NCBI RefSeq assembly: GCF_018873765.1 | Contig: NC_057925.1 | Span: 47,647,010-47,711,009, forward strand | DNA from: Telopea speciosissima | Taxonomy: Eukaryota; Streptophyta; Magnoliopsida; Proteales; Proteaceae | Reading direction: 5' to 3' | DNA: 64,000 bases | Part shown: positions 1 to 13,020 of the stretch, piece by piece | Layout of the letters: every line of letters begins with the position of its first letter | Position numbering within the stretch: position 1 is the stretch's first letter | Program-made: the position numbers and the translations under genes | Notes under the pieces: generated by a model | What the model was told of the DNA's origin: nothing | Database searches by the model: none | What the model saw: only the letters and a program-made list of their open reading frames with translations

Positions 1-870
1 GGATAACAATCACTTTGATTTCTATTCCTACAATTAAGGTGCACTTTCATTGGATTTCACAATTTTTAAAACACTTAAACTAGGTTGGGGCAATTTTAAA
101 AGTTTTCTTTTATTTCATTCTAACGTAATATGAGTACTAACCAACTTTGGGAATTAAGTAAATCTTTTTAAAATAAGAAGTAGTGGATGTAAAATAAATT
201 TGTAAACCTAATTATCTTTTAATTTCCATTCTTATCTAGTAGATCTAAGTAGATGGAAATGATGGCCACGAGTTGGGAAAAAATCAGAGATCACAGACTT
301 CCCATTGCAGCTAAGATTTTCAGGTCCAAAATAGAACACCAAAAAAGGAAAAAATCATCGAAAATTCCAATACCATTCATTTTAACTCATAAAACGAGCT
401 GCAAAATAGGGATTTTGTTTCAAAGTAACTATCAAGGGCCAAAATTTACGACATTTCTTGACAATGATGTAGTTTGGTAGAGATTTCCAAGCTCCAAAGC
501 TGAGAATTTGATGAAGAAAAGGAATAAATATTATAGGGCCCCAATATTATAAAGAGGGGGGGGGAGGGAAGGAGATTTGGGGCCTAGGATGGATTTGGCG
601 GTGGTCGGTGACTCGGTGGGAGTACAGGGCAAAGGTGGTGGGGGTGGTAGGGGTAGGGGTGGAGAGGAGGACAACAGTGGGGGTGGCGTGAAGTTCAGGG
701 GGTAGGGGTGGGCAGCAACAAGAGGTGTGGTTCAAGAAGAAGAAGTTAAAAGGCAAGTTGGTAATTTTAACTTCACTATTTTCAATTGAATAGATGATAA
801 AGGTAAAATGGACTTTTCCATTCAACCACTAACAATAGGCTAACACCCTATTGACCTCTTTTATTCTAGT
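1..870. other. Intergenic, no gene seen
   Basis: AT-rich flank with no recognisable coding exon. From about 554 to 715 the plus strand is strongly G-rich (runs of GGTGGGGGTGG type), so the minus strand reads as a low-complexity Pro/Thr-rich open frame. That frame is composition, not a gene. Confidence 0.6.
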
Positions 871-878
871 GAGCCTCT

Positions 879-1339
879 TTGGGCTGCAACATGGTCGGGC
901 CTTTTAAAACCCCAATCCAATCTTGAGTCCCCTTAGCTGGGCTCAAACCCGGCCCGATCCGACCATGACTCAAGGCCAAAAAAATCCAACCTTGACCCTC
1001 CCTTAGGATCGGGCCGGGCTTACCCTAATTGCCCCTGACCATGGGAGGGGGGGGGGGGGGGAAGGGAGATGCATGGATTGGTCAGGCTGGGAAGAAGAAT
1101 AAGAATAATAAAGAAAGAAATAAAAGAAAGAAAGAAAAAAGAAAAAAGAAGAAGACAAGGTCGGGTTGGGTTGGGCTCAGCCCGAGGCCTCGATCCTAAC
1201 CTGGCTCGGCCCTGACTCAAGGTTGGAAATTCCCAACCCTAACCCGTCCTCAAGATCATGGTATCTCAACCCAGACCCTGCTCGAGCTTAGGGCGGGCCA
1301 TGGCAGGCTCGGGCAACTAGGGCTAAACTTGCACCCCTG
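879..1339 (-). mobile_element. hAT-type MITE, GGGTGCAAGTTTGG family, copy 1
   Basis: The element starts TTGGGCTGCAAC and ends TTGCACCCCTG, which are inverted repeats of each other. It is flanked by near-perfect 8-bp duplications (GAGCCTCT at 871-878, GAGCCTCC at 1340-1347), as expected for hAT insertions. The interior is full of GGCCCGGCCC/GGGTCGGG motifs and contains a purine tract. The same family recurs at 20795-21250, 42118-42642 and 47196-47728. There is no transposase, so it is non-autonomous. Confidence 0.8.
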
Positions 1340-1459
1340 GAGCCTCCCTTATGCATGGATGTAGTTCACGATGTTGGCACGGATATTGGTCGCCGATAAT
1401 ACCAGTATTGATATTGATACCAATATGAGATCAAAACATTGTTTGTCATAAAAAAAAAA

Positions 1460-1612
1460 AAAGTGTAAAAGTTTTCGTGCACAGTCGTGTATGGTGCATG
1501 ACCATGTCTGCACCGTTGGATGAAGATGAAGGATTGTGTACTATAATACGATCATACCAATCCAATGATTGAAGGCACACCATACACGGCCGTGCTGTAT
1601 ATGATATAATAA
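1460..1612. repeat. Foldback element (MITE-like)
   Basis: Imperfect inverted arms of roughly 40 bp: GTCGTGTATGGTGC near 1484 pairs with GCACACCATACACGGC near 1575. I could not fix a target-site duplication, so the class is uncertain. Confidence 0.4.
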
Positions 1613-2079
1613 TAAAACGGACTCTCTCTTGGTTCACTCCCCCCACCCGTGTCGCACTCTTGCTGTTTCATACATTGCTCTTCACCTTCCCAGCAACTCC
1701 ATTAACTCTTCTTCCCGTTACTTTCTGCGGATTCAGTGAGGTTGGACACCGTGCGAACGGAGGAAGGCTTTTCCACATCTGAACCCTTGGCATCGCTGCA
1801 GTCGCCCCATTTCCCCTTTTTTCTTCTTGCTTTTCTTTTCCTGGTGGCCCTGGCTGCACTTTTGCTTGCTTTGTGCTTCTGCTGCCAGTTTTTCCTTCTT
1901 CACCTGCTTGAGGAGTAACCCTGCTTTGATAGGCCTTGCTCTCCTTGCTCTTTTTCTTTTAATTTTCTCTCTGCTTGATCCCACTATTAGGAGTCTTGCT
2001 CACTTTTTCTTTGGTTTTTTTACGGATTATTGTCTTTCTGGTTTTTAATTTTCTCTCTGCTTGATCCTAGTGTAGGGTC

Positions 2080-2870
2080 TTGCTCTTTAGTTGCTGGGTG
2101 TTTTTTCTTGTCTTTGTCCTGCCCTACAGGTACCCTCGCGGATTGGCTGGACCCTCCTCCCGACGCCCCTACCGAAGCCGTTGTAGGTTGGACTTTGGAT
2201 TGCCTTGGCCCAATGTAATTGATGTGGATGGCAAGTCTTTTTCATTTGGGTTACCTACGCCGTCGTCTGAGGTGCTACGTGACCATTTTCTCAAGATTTG
2301 GGCTACCTTAGCTGCCACTGATTTCACCTGGGTTGGCGAAGGAATGTTCGTGGTGCTCGTGTCCTGTATAGCTGCTCGTGATCTTTTGCTTTCCTTGTGC
2401 CCCTGGTGGTATGATCGGCTTCTGTTACAGTTGGTACCCCACGCTTTGGATGATCCCCTGTATGCTAGTGACCGTGAAAACATTTCAGTCTGGATGCAAG
2501 TTAGTCCTGTACCTGTGGAGGCCTTCTCGTATGACACCATTAAGCAAGCGGGTTTCCGCAGGGGCAAAGGTTTATGTTTGTACCTTAAGTCTGAAATGGA
2601 AGCGGCCGGTGCGTACTCACTCCAAGATTCATAACAACAGGGGTGATATTCTGCCGGTTGGGTTATCTTATGATGCATTTCAGATTTGTGGATTTTGTGG
2701 TCGACTATGCCACCTCTCTGCGATTTGCCCGTACTCCGATGGTGTTTCCACCGGAACTGCTTCTGTTTCCTCTTCGGGGGGCCTCTTTGATACGGCTATC
2801 ACCACTCCTTTGCTGATAAATGTCACTGGTTTAGAGGATCTTTCACCACTTGCGGTTGATTAAAATATGG
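2080..2870 (+). pseudogene. LINE ORF1 remnant (DUF4283-like plus CCHC zinc knuckle)
   Basis: The frame over 2080-2634 carries the DUF4283-type stretch typical of plant LINE ORF1, with motifs FSFGLPTPS and FTWVGEGMFVV. The frame then shifts; at about 2684-2731 there is a knuckle CGFCGRLCHLSAIC, matching the zf-CCHC_4 pattern that normally follows. ORF1 proteins bind the element's RNA. The frame change between the two parts shows decay. There is no sign of host use. Confidence 0.7.
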
Positions 2871-3748
2871 GTACTCTGTGCAATGTTGTTGGGCCTTCCC
2901 GGCCAGTTCCTTCGACGCCTATTATTACGGAAGTCAACGATGAGTGGCACCCTATTGCTGAGGATCATGGGTTGGTCATTGCAGACACGAACTGGGAAAT
3001 TTCTGATTCTGAGGTTTCGGGAATTGGTCTTAATGCTGGTTGGTTTGATTCTGGGTTTGAACTACCTGTGGTGACTGTTACTGTTGACGCCTTCTTGTCG
3101 CCCACTGCTGCGTTTTTTTCTTCCTTACTGGAGGATCATAGTCCTGCCTTGTTGCCTGCGCTGATGCCTGATGTGATGCTTCCTCCTTTGCCTTTGGCAC
3201 CTGCGACACCGACTGATCAGCCACTGCCGCTGGACGTTGATCCTTACTTGGGTATTTGCTCCAACCCTTTGGTTTAGGAGGTGGATGTCGGCCAGCCAAG
3301 TGTCTTCGAAGGGAATCCTGTGGAGAGCCTCTCCCCAAAAAATACGCAACTTCTCTCACCCTCCTATTAACCCGTCTTTGGCCCATGAGTTATCTAAGTT
3401 TCGCACCTCCCTCCATTTTGCCTTGTCTCGCTCCACTAATCCTGTTGCCCTTTTCTCTTTGTTGGTTGACTGTCTTGATGCGCGATGTAATGTTATCTAC
3501 GCTGATCTGTCGGGTTCTTCTGATCGGAGCAGCCCCACTCCTGGTTCCGCGGTGATTCCGGCCTCACTGCATCCATTTAGTATCCCTGCATTAATATCTC
3601 ATCTCTTTATTTTTTTAACTATCTTGCTGCCTACTGCTTTCTGCCTTTGCGAACTTCATTACCGGGTTCTTTCTCGGTCGTTTGCGGTTGTGCGAATTTT
3701 CCGATGCTGTATGTTTTCTTGTCTCTGTTATTATTTACTTATCATCAT

Positions 3749-4450
3749 GCTTGTGTTTGCTTGGAATATTCGTGGTCTCAACAATAAATTCTCTTTGAAA
3801 TGCCTGAACTTCCATCTTACTAAGCTTAAACCCAATATATATAGTTTTCTTATGTGAAACCAAATATGTGGACCATGAGAGTTTGCATAATAAGGGTCTG
3901 TTCTCCAATTACAATTCGGTCAAGTGCTTGAACAGTCTGGGTATTCATGGAAAAAAAAGGGGGTTTGTGGGTCCTTGCCCAACCACATGTTACAATCCTC
4001 TCTGCTGTAGCCATGGATAACTTTATTGCTCTACATATTATGGATAACCTCTTCGGTTCCTGGTGGTGCATTGCTATCTATGCTCCACCACAACCTACGG
4101 CCGCATCCTCTTCTGGGAACAATTGGCGATTTTTCTCAGGACTCTGGATCACCCGTTTTGTGTGTTGGGTGATTTTAATGAGTTGCTTTCGCATGGAGAT
4201 AAATTGGGAGGCACACCATTCCATTTCTCACATTCCAACCTCACTCTTCAACAGTTACTCGCAGATTTCTCTATGGATGAAGTTCTACTTCCTGGTTCTA
4301 GATTTACTTGGACCAATAAACAAAAACCTCCTAATTAAACTGGTGAAAGAATGTCTGGACAGAGTTTTTGGTACACAATCCTAGTTTGATCTTTTTCCTC
4401 TTGCTTTCCTTTCTAAATTGTCTCCTATTGGATCTGATCACAATCCAATC
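3749..4450 (+). pseudogene. LINE ORF2 endonuclease remnant
   Basis: Apurinic-type endonuclease motifs appear in order: FAWNIRGLNNK near 3758, VLGDFNELL near 4163, and IGSDHNPI near 4430. These are the metal-binding and catalytic blocks of L1-type endonucleases, which nick the target DNA. The domain is spread over at least three frames, so it is inactive. Confidence 0.75.
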
Positions 4451-6484
4451 TTGTTTTCCACTACGGGTAACCGTCCCTCTTTTAAAAAACTGTTCCACTT
4501 TCAGCAAGCCTGGGTTCATCACCCCGAGTTTTTTTCCTTTTCTCACTTCGGCTGGAATTCCATTTCATGTAGTAACCTCTCAGGCAAACTTGCGGCTTTT
4601 TCTTTTTCCTTGAAAAAATGGAATAAGGATGAGTTTGGGCACGATTCATTTCTGAAGAACCAGCTGTTCACCTCTTTCTTGAATTCCTCTGACAAAGATA
4701 CACTGGATTTTGATTTGCTTTCTTCGGTAAGTAAGAAAGTTAATTGGATTTTTTATGCTGAAAAAGCTTTTTGGTTACAAAAATCGAGACATTTTTATAT
4801 TAAAGATGGTGATCATAATACTAAATACTATCATTCTGTTTCCAAAAACAATTTGCGAAAGAGGAAAATTGCTTTTTTACGAGATGATCATGGCTCTACT
4901 TTTTCCAACCCTAAGGATATTGCTCATGTTTTTGATACATTTCTTGATGATCTGTTTCAAACTACTAGTCCTCTTGACGCAAGTTTTGTAGAGTGTTTGT
5001 TTCCCCCTATCGTTGCTAACGGTCAGCTGGACCACTTGACTTCTTTGCCTAATATGGAGGAAATTAAAAATATTGTGTTTTCCTTTGGACCTTTGAAAGC
5101 ACCTAGTTTCGATGGTTTTAATGCTGGTTTTTTTCAACAATGTTGGGATTTGGTTGCTTCTGATTTATTACTTATGGTTGTTGAGTTCTTTAATAATGGC
5201 TCTCTCCCACCTGGTACCAACCATACACTTGTTTGTTTAATACCAAAATCTGATATTGCAACCACTATGGGTGATTTTCGTCCTATCAGTCTCTGTAATG
5301 TTACCTACAAGGTTATTGCAAAATTAATGGCAAACAGAATCAAAGGTTCTCTTCATTCTTTCATCTCCCCTTGTTAGGCTTTTATCCCAGGGCGATAGAT
5401 CAATGATAATATCATTATCGCCGAGGAGATCTTTCATTTCCTCAATCATTCCCGTAGTAGGAAGGGTTATGTGGCTATCATGATTGACATGTCGAAGGCT
5501 TATGATAGAATTGAATGAGGTCTTCTTACTTCTATTCTTTCCTTTCTAGGCTTTGGTGAGAAGTGGGTTAGTTTAATTTCTCACCTAATTTCTTCGGCTT
5601 CATTTTCAATCAAGGTGGATGGTAGCCCTTTTGAATATTTTACGGCTTCTCGCGGTATCCGTCAAGGGTGCCCTCTGAGTCCCTATCTGTTTTTAGTTGG
5701 TATGGAGGTCCTATCTAGACTTCTCACCACTTATCGGGATCTAAATTTGTTTCGAGGTGTTAAAATTTCTAGACATGCACCTGAAATTTCACATCTTTTC
5801 TTTGCTGACGATATTTTCATCTTCTGTCATGCAACTTCTGATGATCTTCTGACTATTAAAGCTACCCTGGACCTTTCTTCTGACCTGTTAGGCCAACAGA
5901 TTAACCTCTCCAAGAGCTGTTGTCATTTCAGTCGATCTGTGCCCCGGGATATTAGACACTCACTCTGCTCTCTTATTGGAATTAAGGAGATGACTCTTGA
6001 CTCCATAGCCCTGGGTACTAACTTGTTTTGTGGCAGGTCTAAAGTCAAGGATTTGGACAGGGTGATTACTAAGATGCAGAGGAAACTTGCGTCATGGAAA
6101 TTAAATCATTTGTCTTATGTTGGACGATGTGTCCTCATCAAATCTGTGCTGGCTTCTACCCCAGCTTATCTTATGAATTACATCCGACTTCCTCGCACCA
6201 TTTGTCAACGTATTGACTCCATTTGTTTGAATTTCTGGTTGGGTAATTATGGTAGAAACAAAAAGAAATCCACACTTGTGTCTTAGGATAAGATGTGCTT
6301 ACCAAAAAACCGTGGAGGTCTGGGGTTTCGTAAGGTTGAAACCCATAATCAAGCTCTCTTACTGAAACTTGGCTGGAGGCTCATCACTGAACCTTCATCT
6401 TTGTGGGCCCGACTACTTAAAGCCAAATACTTCCTCAAAGTTTCTCTCTTCGACCCTGCTACAAGGGTCAAGAAGGGATCTTAG
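4418..6484 (+). pseudogene. LINE ORF2 reverse transcriptase remnant
   Basis: A 319-residue open stretch (4418-5377) leads into the RT palm with FRPISLCNVTYKVIAKLMANRI. After stop codons the palm continues with IDMSKAYDR near 5485, QGCPLSPYLF near 5663 and the catalytic FADD box near 5803 (5615-6286), then the LINE connection region (6293-6484). The family is non-LTR RT of the plant L1 type. Stops at 5375-5377 and 6284-6286 show that it is no longer translated whole. Confidence 0.85.
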
Positions 6485-7329
6485 ACTTGGAACAGTATTT
6501 CCCACATAATTCCTGACCTGAAGAAACTGGTGCAGAAAAAAGTAGGTAATGGCAACTCTACATTTTTTTGGTATGACAAATGGGTACCGGGTTTTCATGG
6601 TAACCTCTCTAGTCTGAAGACTTCTCTGATTCTGGATTCTGATAGATATCAGACGGTTAGTTCTTTTTTAATTGCTAATGGATGGAACTCTGATCTGCTT
6701 CAACAATTGCTTATCCCCCCTTATGGTTTCTCATATTCAATCTTTAACTCTCTCTAATTCTAAGGATAATTGGTGTTGTTCTCTTGCCAAAAATGGTATC
6801 CTCACAACTAAATTAGCTGCTCGATACCTTACCTCTCACTCTGACAATTTATCTGTTGTAAATTTTCATTGGTGGAGGTTTTTTTGGAAATTACATCTTC
6901 ATCCATGATTTAAAGTTTTCTTCTGGCATTTGATACATGCAGGACTTCCTACCAGAGCTATCCTTTCCAAATGGATCTAGATTGACTCATCTTGTGCTTT
7001 GTGTGGACATGGTGTTGAATCATCATGGTACCTTTTCGTTTCTTGTGATTAGGTTAGATACATTTGGGCAGTAGGACCCTTGGGCTTAAGAACTAATTCC
7101 ATGGCGTTTAATAATATTCAGTCTTTATGTTTGTTTTTTTACTCCCTTTTTAGCGTTTTTATGATAACTTGTTATTTTATATGGTTGTCTAGGAATAGAA
7201 CTACTACTGGTTCTGGTGTGGCTGACCCCATGTGGGTGCTTCATTACACTAAAAAATGGATCATGTACCATGATTTATTCCCCCCCATGTTTGCTTCCCC
7301 TCATGGAATGGTTACATCGGATTCTACTC

Positions 7330-7740
7330 CTCCTTTTGGAACGGTTCTTTTTCAAGTGCCTATACTCAAGTTTGCTGTTTTGTTCTATGCAGGATGCTTT
7401 AATTCAGGACTTAACCATGCTGGCTGGTCATATTTCTTTTTGATAAATGGCAAGATTAATTTTTTTGACACAAGAACTATAGCTCAACGGGAGGTATTGA
7501 TCATGCTGCCAACATTGGGTTGAAGATTAAAGAAGTTTGGAGTGATAACCAGTTCATCTCTGAAACTCTTCCATCTCTTACCAAATGTACTTGGCCATGG
7601 GTGTTGTTTAAGGATTTCCTATACATATCTGATCACACCCCCGATGTAACTTTTGTTAATATTAGTAACCATGTGTGTCTTGCATACGTTAGGAACCTGG
7701 CTAGAAATGCCTGTAACCTTGATTATGATAACATGTAAGT
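7330..7740 (+). pseudogene. LINE RNase H-like tail
   Basis: The stretch near 7360-7738 shows the RVT_3-like pattern that ends plant L1 ORF2: an FAVLFYAGCFNSGLNHAGWS start, a WSDNQF block near 7539, and a SNHVCLAYVRNLARNA end near 7669, followed by the A-rich tail. A frame break lies between the first and second parts. Confidence 0.6.
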
Positions 7741-7790
7741 TTGTGTGTGTATTTCTTCTCATCATCAAAAAACAAAAAAAAAACACTATG

Positions 7791-8790
7791 CCTACCCTTT
7801 GAAAAAGAGTCAACTATCATATAACCGACCATAAATTGAACTTGTCATGCGTTTCAAAGTGTAATTAAGTCTCCACTGTCAAACTGCCATTCGTATCGAA
7901 GCCATCGCTGTACTTCACAATTTATTGGCTGTCTGGCTGGCTGGTTAGATATAATAGGGAGACCGAAATGGGTTGGGTTCCCCGAGTGTCTCTGGTGGCA
8001 CCAACCTCGTCATTGGGCCCAAACAAATTTTTTTTTTTTTCCAATGAACTGCCCAAACAAATTTGGTATAAACTTTTTCCCATATAAACTATACTGTAAC
8101 CAGCGCATTAATAACCATCTAACCTTTTGCTAATTTCAATGTTAAGTACAAATAAACTACCAAATAAATGAGGGTGTTACATGTAAACTGAAACCGTTCA
8201 TCGCAATCGAATTGAATCATTCAAATCAGAATTGTTAAATTATTTAATAAATGGTTTGGCTTTGGTTTAGAAAAGTTAATTGCGAGTTTGAAATATATTT
8301 TTTGGGATAAGACCATTATTGTCAGTCATTTCACACGTGATTGTGTCTGTGCCTAAGTACACACTACGCTGTAAGGCCAGTTAGCATTTTTATTCTTTGT
8401 TTTTTAGATGAAAACCTTCAAGTTTGAATAGTTTATAAATCGTTAAACCAATTATATTTAACCTGATTAGACAATTTACGGTAGGTCTCCATATTTTGGT
8501 AAATGCACTTAGAATTTAGAATAAATATGCAAATATGCAATAAGGAAATAAGGAGTTTAAAATCGAGAAACTGTTTAAGATCCGTTAACAGTTTAAAGAC
8601 CATTTATGACCATAACACCTCAAACTGGTAACAAAATGGAGATCAAAACCGTTTAATACCAGGATACCAAAACTGTTTACGAACTGAGAAACTGAAACCG
8701 TTCAATAAATGGTATCGATTTCACTTACAGGAAGTCAGAAACCGTTTAATAATCAATTTGGTATCGATTTCTGCATTCTACACTCTGAAT
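7791..8790. other. Intergenic, older repeat remnant
   Basis: No gene seen. From about 8170 the DNA is rich in AAACCGTTTA-like motifs that resume after the MITE at 8791-9048 and end near 9107 (TTTAACACCC). I read this as one older inverted-repeat element (about 8170-9107) with the younger MITE inside it; no clean duplication was found for the older one. Confidence 0.4.
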
Positions 8791-9048
8791 TAGGGATGTA
8801 AATGAATAATCAAAATCCGTTTCCGTATCCATGTCCGTATTTGTTTAGCACTATCCGAATCCGTCCGAAAGCTAAACGGATGCGGATACGGATAGGTTAT
8901 AGCTATCTGAAAAGTTATATTTACATGTAAACGGATAAAATATCCAATCCGTATCCGTTTAGCACTCTCCGAATCCGTCCGAAGGCTAATCGGATGCGGA
9001 TGCGGATATAGCACTATCCAAGCAGAATCCGACCCGTTTACATCCCTA
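8791..9048 (-). mobile_element. hAT-type hexamer-palindrome MITE, copy 1
   Basis: Bounded by TAGGGATGTAAA and TTTACATCCCTA. Flanking 8-bp duplications are CTCTGAAT (8783-8790) and CTTTGAAT (9049-9056), 7 of 8 matching. The 258-bp interior is a long imperfect palindrome of ATCCGT/GGATAC hexamers. The minus strand has a 74-codon open frame that is shared with the other copies. Confidence 0.85.
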
Positions 9049-9119
9049 CTTTGAATTGAGTCAAATCGAACTGTTTAACCTGACACCGGACTGTTTAACA
9101 CCCTTACAGATACATGCAC

Positions 9120-9470
9120 TCAAGGTTATAAGTATCAGTATCGGAATCAAAGGCCATATCGGCCTACGATAATAACGATACCAGTTTGGCATCAGGCTGT
9201 ATCGGTCCAGGATCGAAAGAAATTTCAGAAAAGAGATTGTGTGTGCTGGCAGATACCTTGATCCATGCTTGCGCTGGATGGAAGGTTTTCAAATATGCAT
9301 CTAAGAATAGCAGGAAGGCTCAATGCAAAAAAATTGCAGATAGTTGGAGGACTTCTAAGGTTTTGGGAATCAAAATTTGGGCCCACAAAATTACAGCCCA
9401 TAACGTGCATCAGATTGCCAACCCTTGGCAATGCTGGTTACCCACCTGTACCCCTCGCTAAAGTAAAGCA
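9120..9470. other. Intergenic, ATCGGTATCGG-type repeat trace
   Basis: A short tract of GTATCAGTATCGGAATC-like sequence near 9131 belongs to a GTATCGG-rich repeat class seen elsewhere in the window. The rest holds open frames without recognisable domains. No gene is called. Confidence 0.4.
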
Positions 9471-9472
9471 AT

Positions 9473-9632
9473 AAAAAAAAGTATTACCCAGTGCACGAGG
9501 CTCCCACCAGTACGGGGTCTAGGGAGGGTCATAATGTATGCAGTCTTACCCCTACTTCGTAGAGTGGCTGTTTTCAGAAACTCAAACCCATGACCATTTG
9601 GTCACAATGAGCAGCCTAACCGTTGCGTCAAA
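9473..9632 (-). mobile_element. Au SINE, copy 1
   Basis: Reverse-strand copy of the angiosperm Au SINE. It has the characteristic 3' block CCCAGTGCACGAGGCTCCC, the ACGGGGTCTAGGGAGGGTC block, and a 5' end with GGTCACAATGAGCAGCC and AACCGTTGCG (all given as the plus strand reads). The T-rich 3' tail appears as the A-run at 9473-9480. It is tRNA-derived, has no protein, and depends on LINE machinery to move. Confidence 0.85.
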
Positions 9633-9872
9633 TAAGGAACCCTAGTGGTTGCTTCTCTCCTATTTGTGTAATAAAGGCTGCTCGCATTTTTGAATGATAA
9701 AAATAGTTGTTTTTATCATCTGAGAATGCAAAGTTGACCTAGATACCAAACACAGCCAAAGTAATCATTTCTAAGATCAATCTCAATTCCGGGTGATTCG
9801 AAATGACAGATTCAAATCGTTTTTATAGTGTGCATAGTTTCTCTATAGCTACTCGGTGGGTGCGAGTATAGG

Positions 9873-10516
9873 TAGGGATGTAAACGGATCGAATTCGGTC
9901 TGATAGTGGCATTATCATATTCGTATCCGATTATATTCAGATGGATTCGGATAATATCCTATCGGTTTTCGGATGGATTCGGATAATTTTCGGATAGTGA
10001 TTTTTTGAATATAGGTTCTCCAAAATGGATATGAATACGGATCGAATATGATTTTTTGACTATCTGTTAACATATTTAGCGTTTTTAGGATGAGGGTTAG
10101 GGTTGAGACTTGAGAGTTCAGTAACTACCCTTTCTTCTACTCTTCTTAGTCTTTTATTCTCTTACATTTTTTACTTTTGATTTTTTAATAGATATGTAAT
10201 TCCATGTATCACATTGGATAAAACAATATATATAAAACAATAGCAAATCTAGAAAAAGAATCACATTATTTTAACTTATAAATTTATAAAAATAAGCTAA
10301 CAAAATCCAATAAGGTAACTTAAAACAATAGACAAACACAGAGTTATATTTCAGATATTTTATTACCATTGAACTGCTAAACGAATCGGATAATAATCGG
10401 TCAGATAGGGGGATTATCATATTCGTATCCTATTAATTTCGGACGGATTCGAATTCTCCTAAACGAATACAAACGCGGATCGAATACGAATTTATGAATA
10501 TCCATTTACATCCCTA
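9873..10516. mobile_element. hAT-type MITE related to the hexamer family, long form A
   Basis: Ends TAGGGATGTAAACGGATC and GGATATGTAAATG-type (reading TTTACATCCCTA at 10505-10516). Perfect 8-bp duplications AGTATAGG lie at 9865-9872 and 10517-10524. At 644 bp it is much longer than the 252-276 bp copies: the termini match, but the centre is AT-rich and unrelated. No transposase is seen. Confidence 0.85.
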
Positions 10517-10524
10517 AGTATAGG

Positions 10525-12954
10525 AAAAAGAAAGAAGAAAAGGTTTTGGTGCTTTCTCTCATGCATTCGTCGTACGTGGGTTGTGGTGTAACGACGTTCT
10601 CTCTGCCAAATAAAGAAGGGAAGGAACAACATCAATATAAATTGAATCAAAGCTAGTCCTGGACATGAGATTTAAAAACAAAATTTTGTTATTATCAACT
10701 TAGCATTTTGGGGGTAAAAACATGACTAATGCACCAATAAAAAACAAAAATTCTTTGGTAAAATTGGAAAATTTTCATCCAAGCGTATCATTCACCCATC
10801 CATATGGTTTTATGTAATCAAGTGTGGTCCGGTTTCGGCTCCTTGTCGGTTCGAAGACCAAAATACCAGTTAGTTAAGCCCGTGGACTCAATGGTCCATT
10901 TTTAAGATGACACCGTCAAGCCTGGGCGACTGATCACTTCTAGATGGGCCTAAGAAGATCAAAGGCCCACTTTTCTTTTATCAAACTAATGGGCCCCAAT
11001 TTTAACGTGAGAGGATTTTTTTTTGGGGGGGGGGGGGGTTGGAATTTGGGTCTGGAAAGGAATGGGAAAAGTTTTAGGCTGGCCCAGGCTTGGCATGGCC
11101 CCAAACCATTGGCTTTGGGTTTTGAAGAGAGGCCCAGCACCCACATCTATGAAGTGGAGGGAAAGAATTGCAATATCCACAATCTTAGTTATCCATTTCA
11201 TTTTGCTAAAGGGAGTGAAATAAAATGTTGGACAGAGTTTCTCTCCACCAATGGTGAAGAGAAAATCTCTTCATACACCCCCATCTAACTTTTTGATTAG
11301 GTTAAAAGAAGGATATTTCGGACCATGAACAATAGGGGATGAGACTTAATGATGAATCCATGCCTAATCAATCAATAGTGTCACATCACCATCTCTTCAC
11401 TCTGGGTGAAGGAAATACTTAATCCTGAAATGTTTGGTTATATTGATAATTTTGTTCAAAAATTTTAGTTTAACTATTTGTCTATACCAATTAAGGCATC
11501 AAAACTGGAGTGGGTTTAGGAATGAAATGAAGATTTCTTTCATATGACAAAACAAAAACCCGGATTAACCCTAAGTTGGAATTTTTTTTATGGGCTTCTT
11601 CGATTATAATGAGAAAACTTATAAAAATGGAATTTGGGATTGCAATTTGGTCCCAAAAGCTAGAATGTAGTCTAGTCCTAGTGCACTTATTTATGTTCAC
11701 GTGGAAAGATGATATGATCATTTTAACTATTGGATAGAGTGGAGACAGTCTTGATTAGCCACATGTAAATTTTCAGAGCCTAATTTCAACCTTACTATCT
11801 TCTCATGTATTGGCATGCATTCTAAAGGGTGTCAAAAATAAGAACGGACCAATTAAACCAACGTTTATTGGTTTGGTATTGATTTTGATTTTAGAAAACC
11901 GTTAAAAGGCCAAAACTGACCGTGGGATTTCTCTTTTGCCCCAAAAAAACAAAGAGCGTCTCCATTACTCATAATATGGTTTAAATAGTTAACAAAATAA
12001 ATAATAATAATAAAAAGTTTCCTCGTTCATATTGTGAGAGAGAGATTTTGGGCTAAGAATTTGTTATAAAAAAACGGAAAACAATTTGCAAAATGTAGAT
12101 CGTTGTCACTCTCTCTTTCCTCCTGACATTTTCTCTCCTCCTTGACCATATAGGTCAACTTGCATACAAATTATTCGGTATTTTCTCTCTCTTTGTTTTT
12201 TTTTTTGAGTAAATTATTCGGCATGTTCTTCCATGCAATCATTTGGTTAGAGCGGGAGATTCCAATATATGTGAGCGGTGTAGCCCCCCCCTAACAAATA
12301 TAACAAACTAGCGATTTCAACCAATTATGCTAGCAGTTGTCTTTTGGAAAGGTTTTGTTAGAGGCGAAGGATGAATTGGTAAATGCAAATGAAGAAGGGA
12401 TTCCTTGGGTTTACAACTTGGGCCACAAATGAAACTCAAATTTATTGGATTTTGTTTTTCATAAATTTGGGTTGGGGGATTTTCAGCCTAAATGTTGGGG
12501 TATGTTTGAGAAATCCTTGCTCAAGAAGTTTTGAACACAACCTAAATTTATACAAATGTTCACGTAAGTGTGCATTCTTTGCCTAGAAGAGAGATCACTA
12601 GGCTGGGCTGCGCATTTGAGATCATGAGCTGGGACAAATTGTTATAAAAAAGTCAAAAAAAAAAGATAAAGTTACAAATTATTTGACATCCTTAATAAGT
12701 GTCAACAAGAAAATTCCTTAACTAAATATACATGTAAAAATAGAACGGTAGTGATTCTCTGAGCCACCAGGGTACCCTACACTCTGTCACAATAATTCTT
12801 TATTCATTTTTAAAGGAGAGATAAAAAATGAATCAAAACTTTCTGTGAATAAACATAGGTTATGCAGATTATGATACATTCTTTTCCCTACACACAAATA
12901 TACATAAGGGAAAATATAAATTCTCATGCCGACTGCAGAGGGGTAGCCAACACC

Positions 12955-13020
<66 letters not shown>

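Larger units (their letters stand above)
1650..7790 (+). mobile_element. Near full-length L1-type LINE, degenerate
   Basis: About 6.1 kb on the plus strand with the standard plant L1 order: ORF1 with a DUF4283-like region and CCHC knuckle, then APE-type endonuclease, reverse transcriptase and an RNase H-like tail, ending in an A-rich tract at about 7768-7783. The 5' end is set only approximately from where the T/C-rich leader starts. Coding is split over several frames with internal stops (for example TAG at 5375-5377 in the RT and TAG at 6284-6286), so it is dead. I could not find a convincing target-site duplication. The family assignment rests on motifs seen in translation. Confidence 0.85.

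Noticed and set aside
547-825. A 92-codon minus frame rich in Pro, Thr and Pro-Pro pairs
   Set aside because: It is the complement of a G-rich tract and has no domain, so low complexity explains it.
1733-2048. Overlapping frames on both strands at the LINE leader
   Set aside because: They lie in the T/C-rich leader of the LINE and show no conserved motif.
9186-9461. A 91-codon plus frame and two overlapping frames
   Set aside because: No recognisable domain, and frames overlap on both strands next to repeat DNA.
10944-11288. A 114-codon plus frame containing a glycine run
   Set aside because: The Gly run comes from a poly-G tract, and no homology is recognisable.
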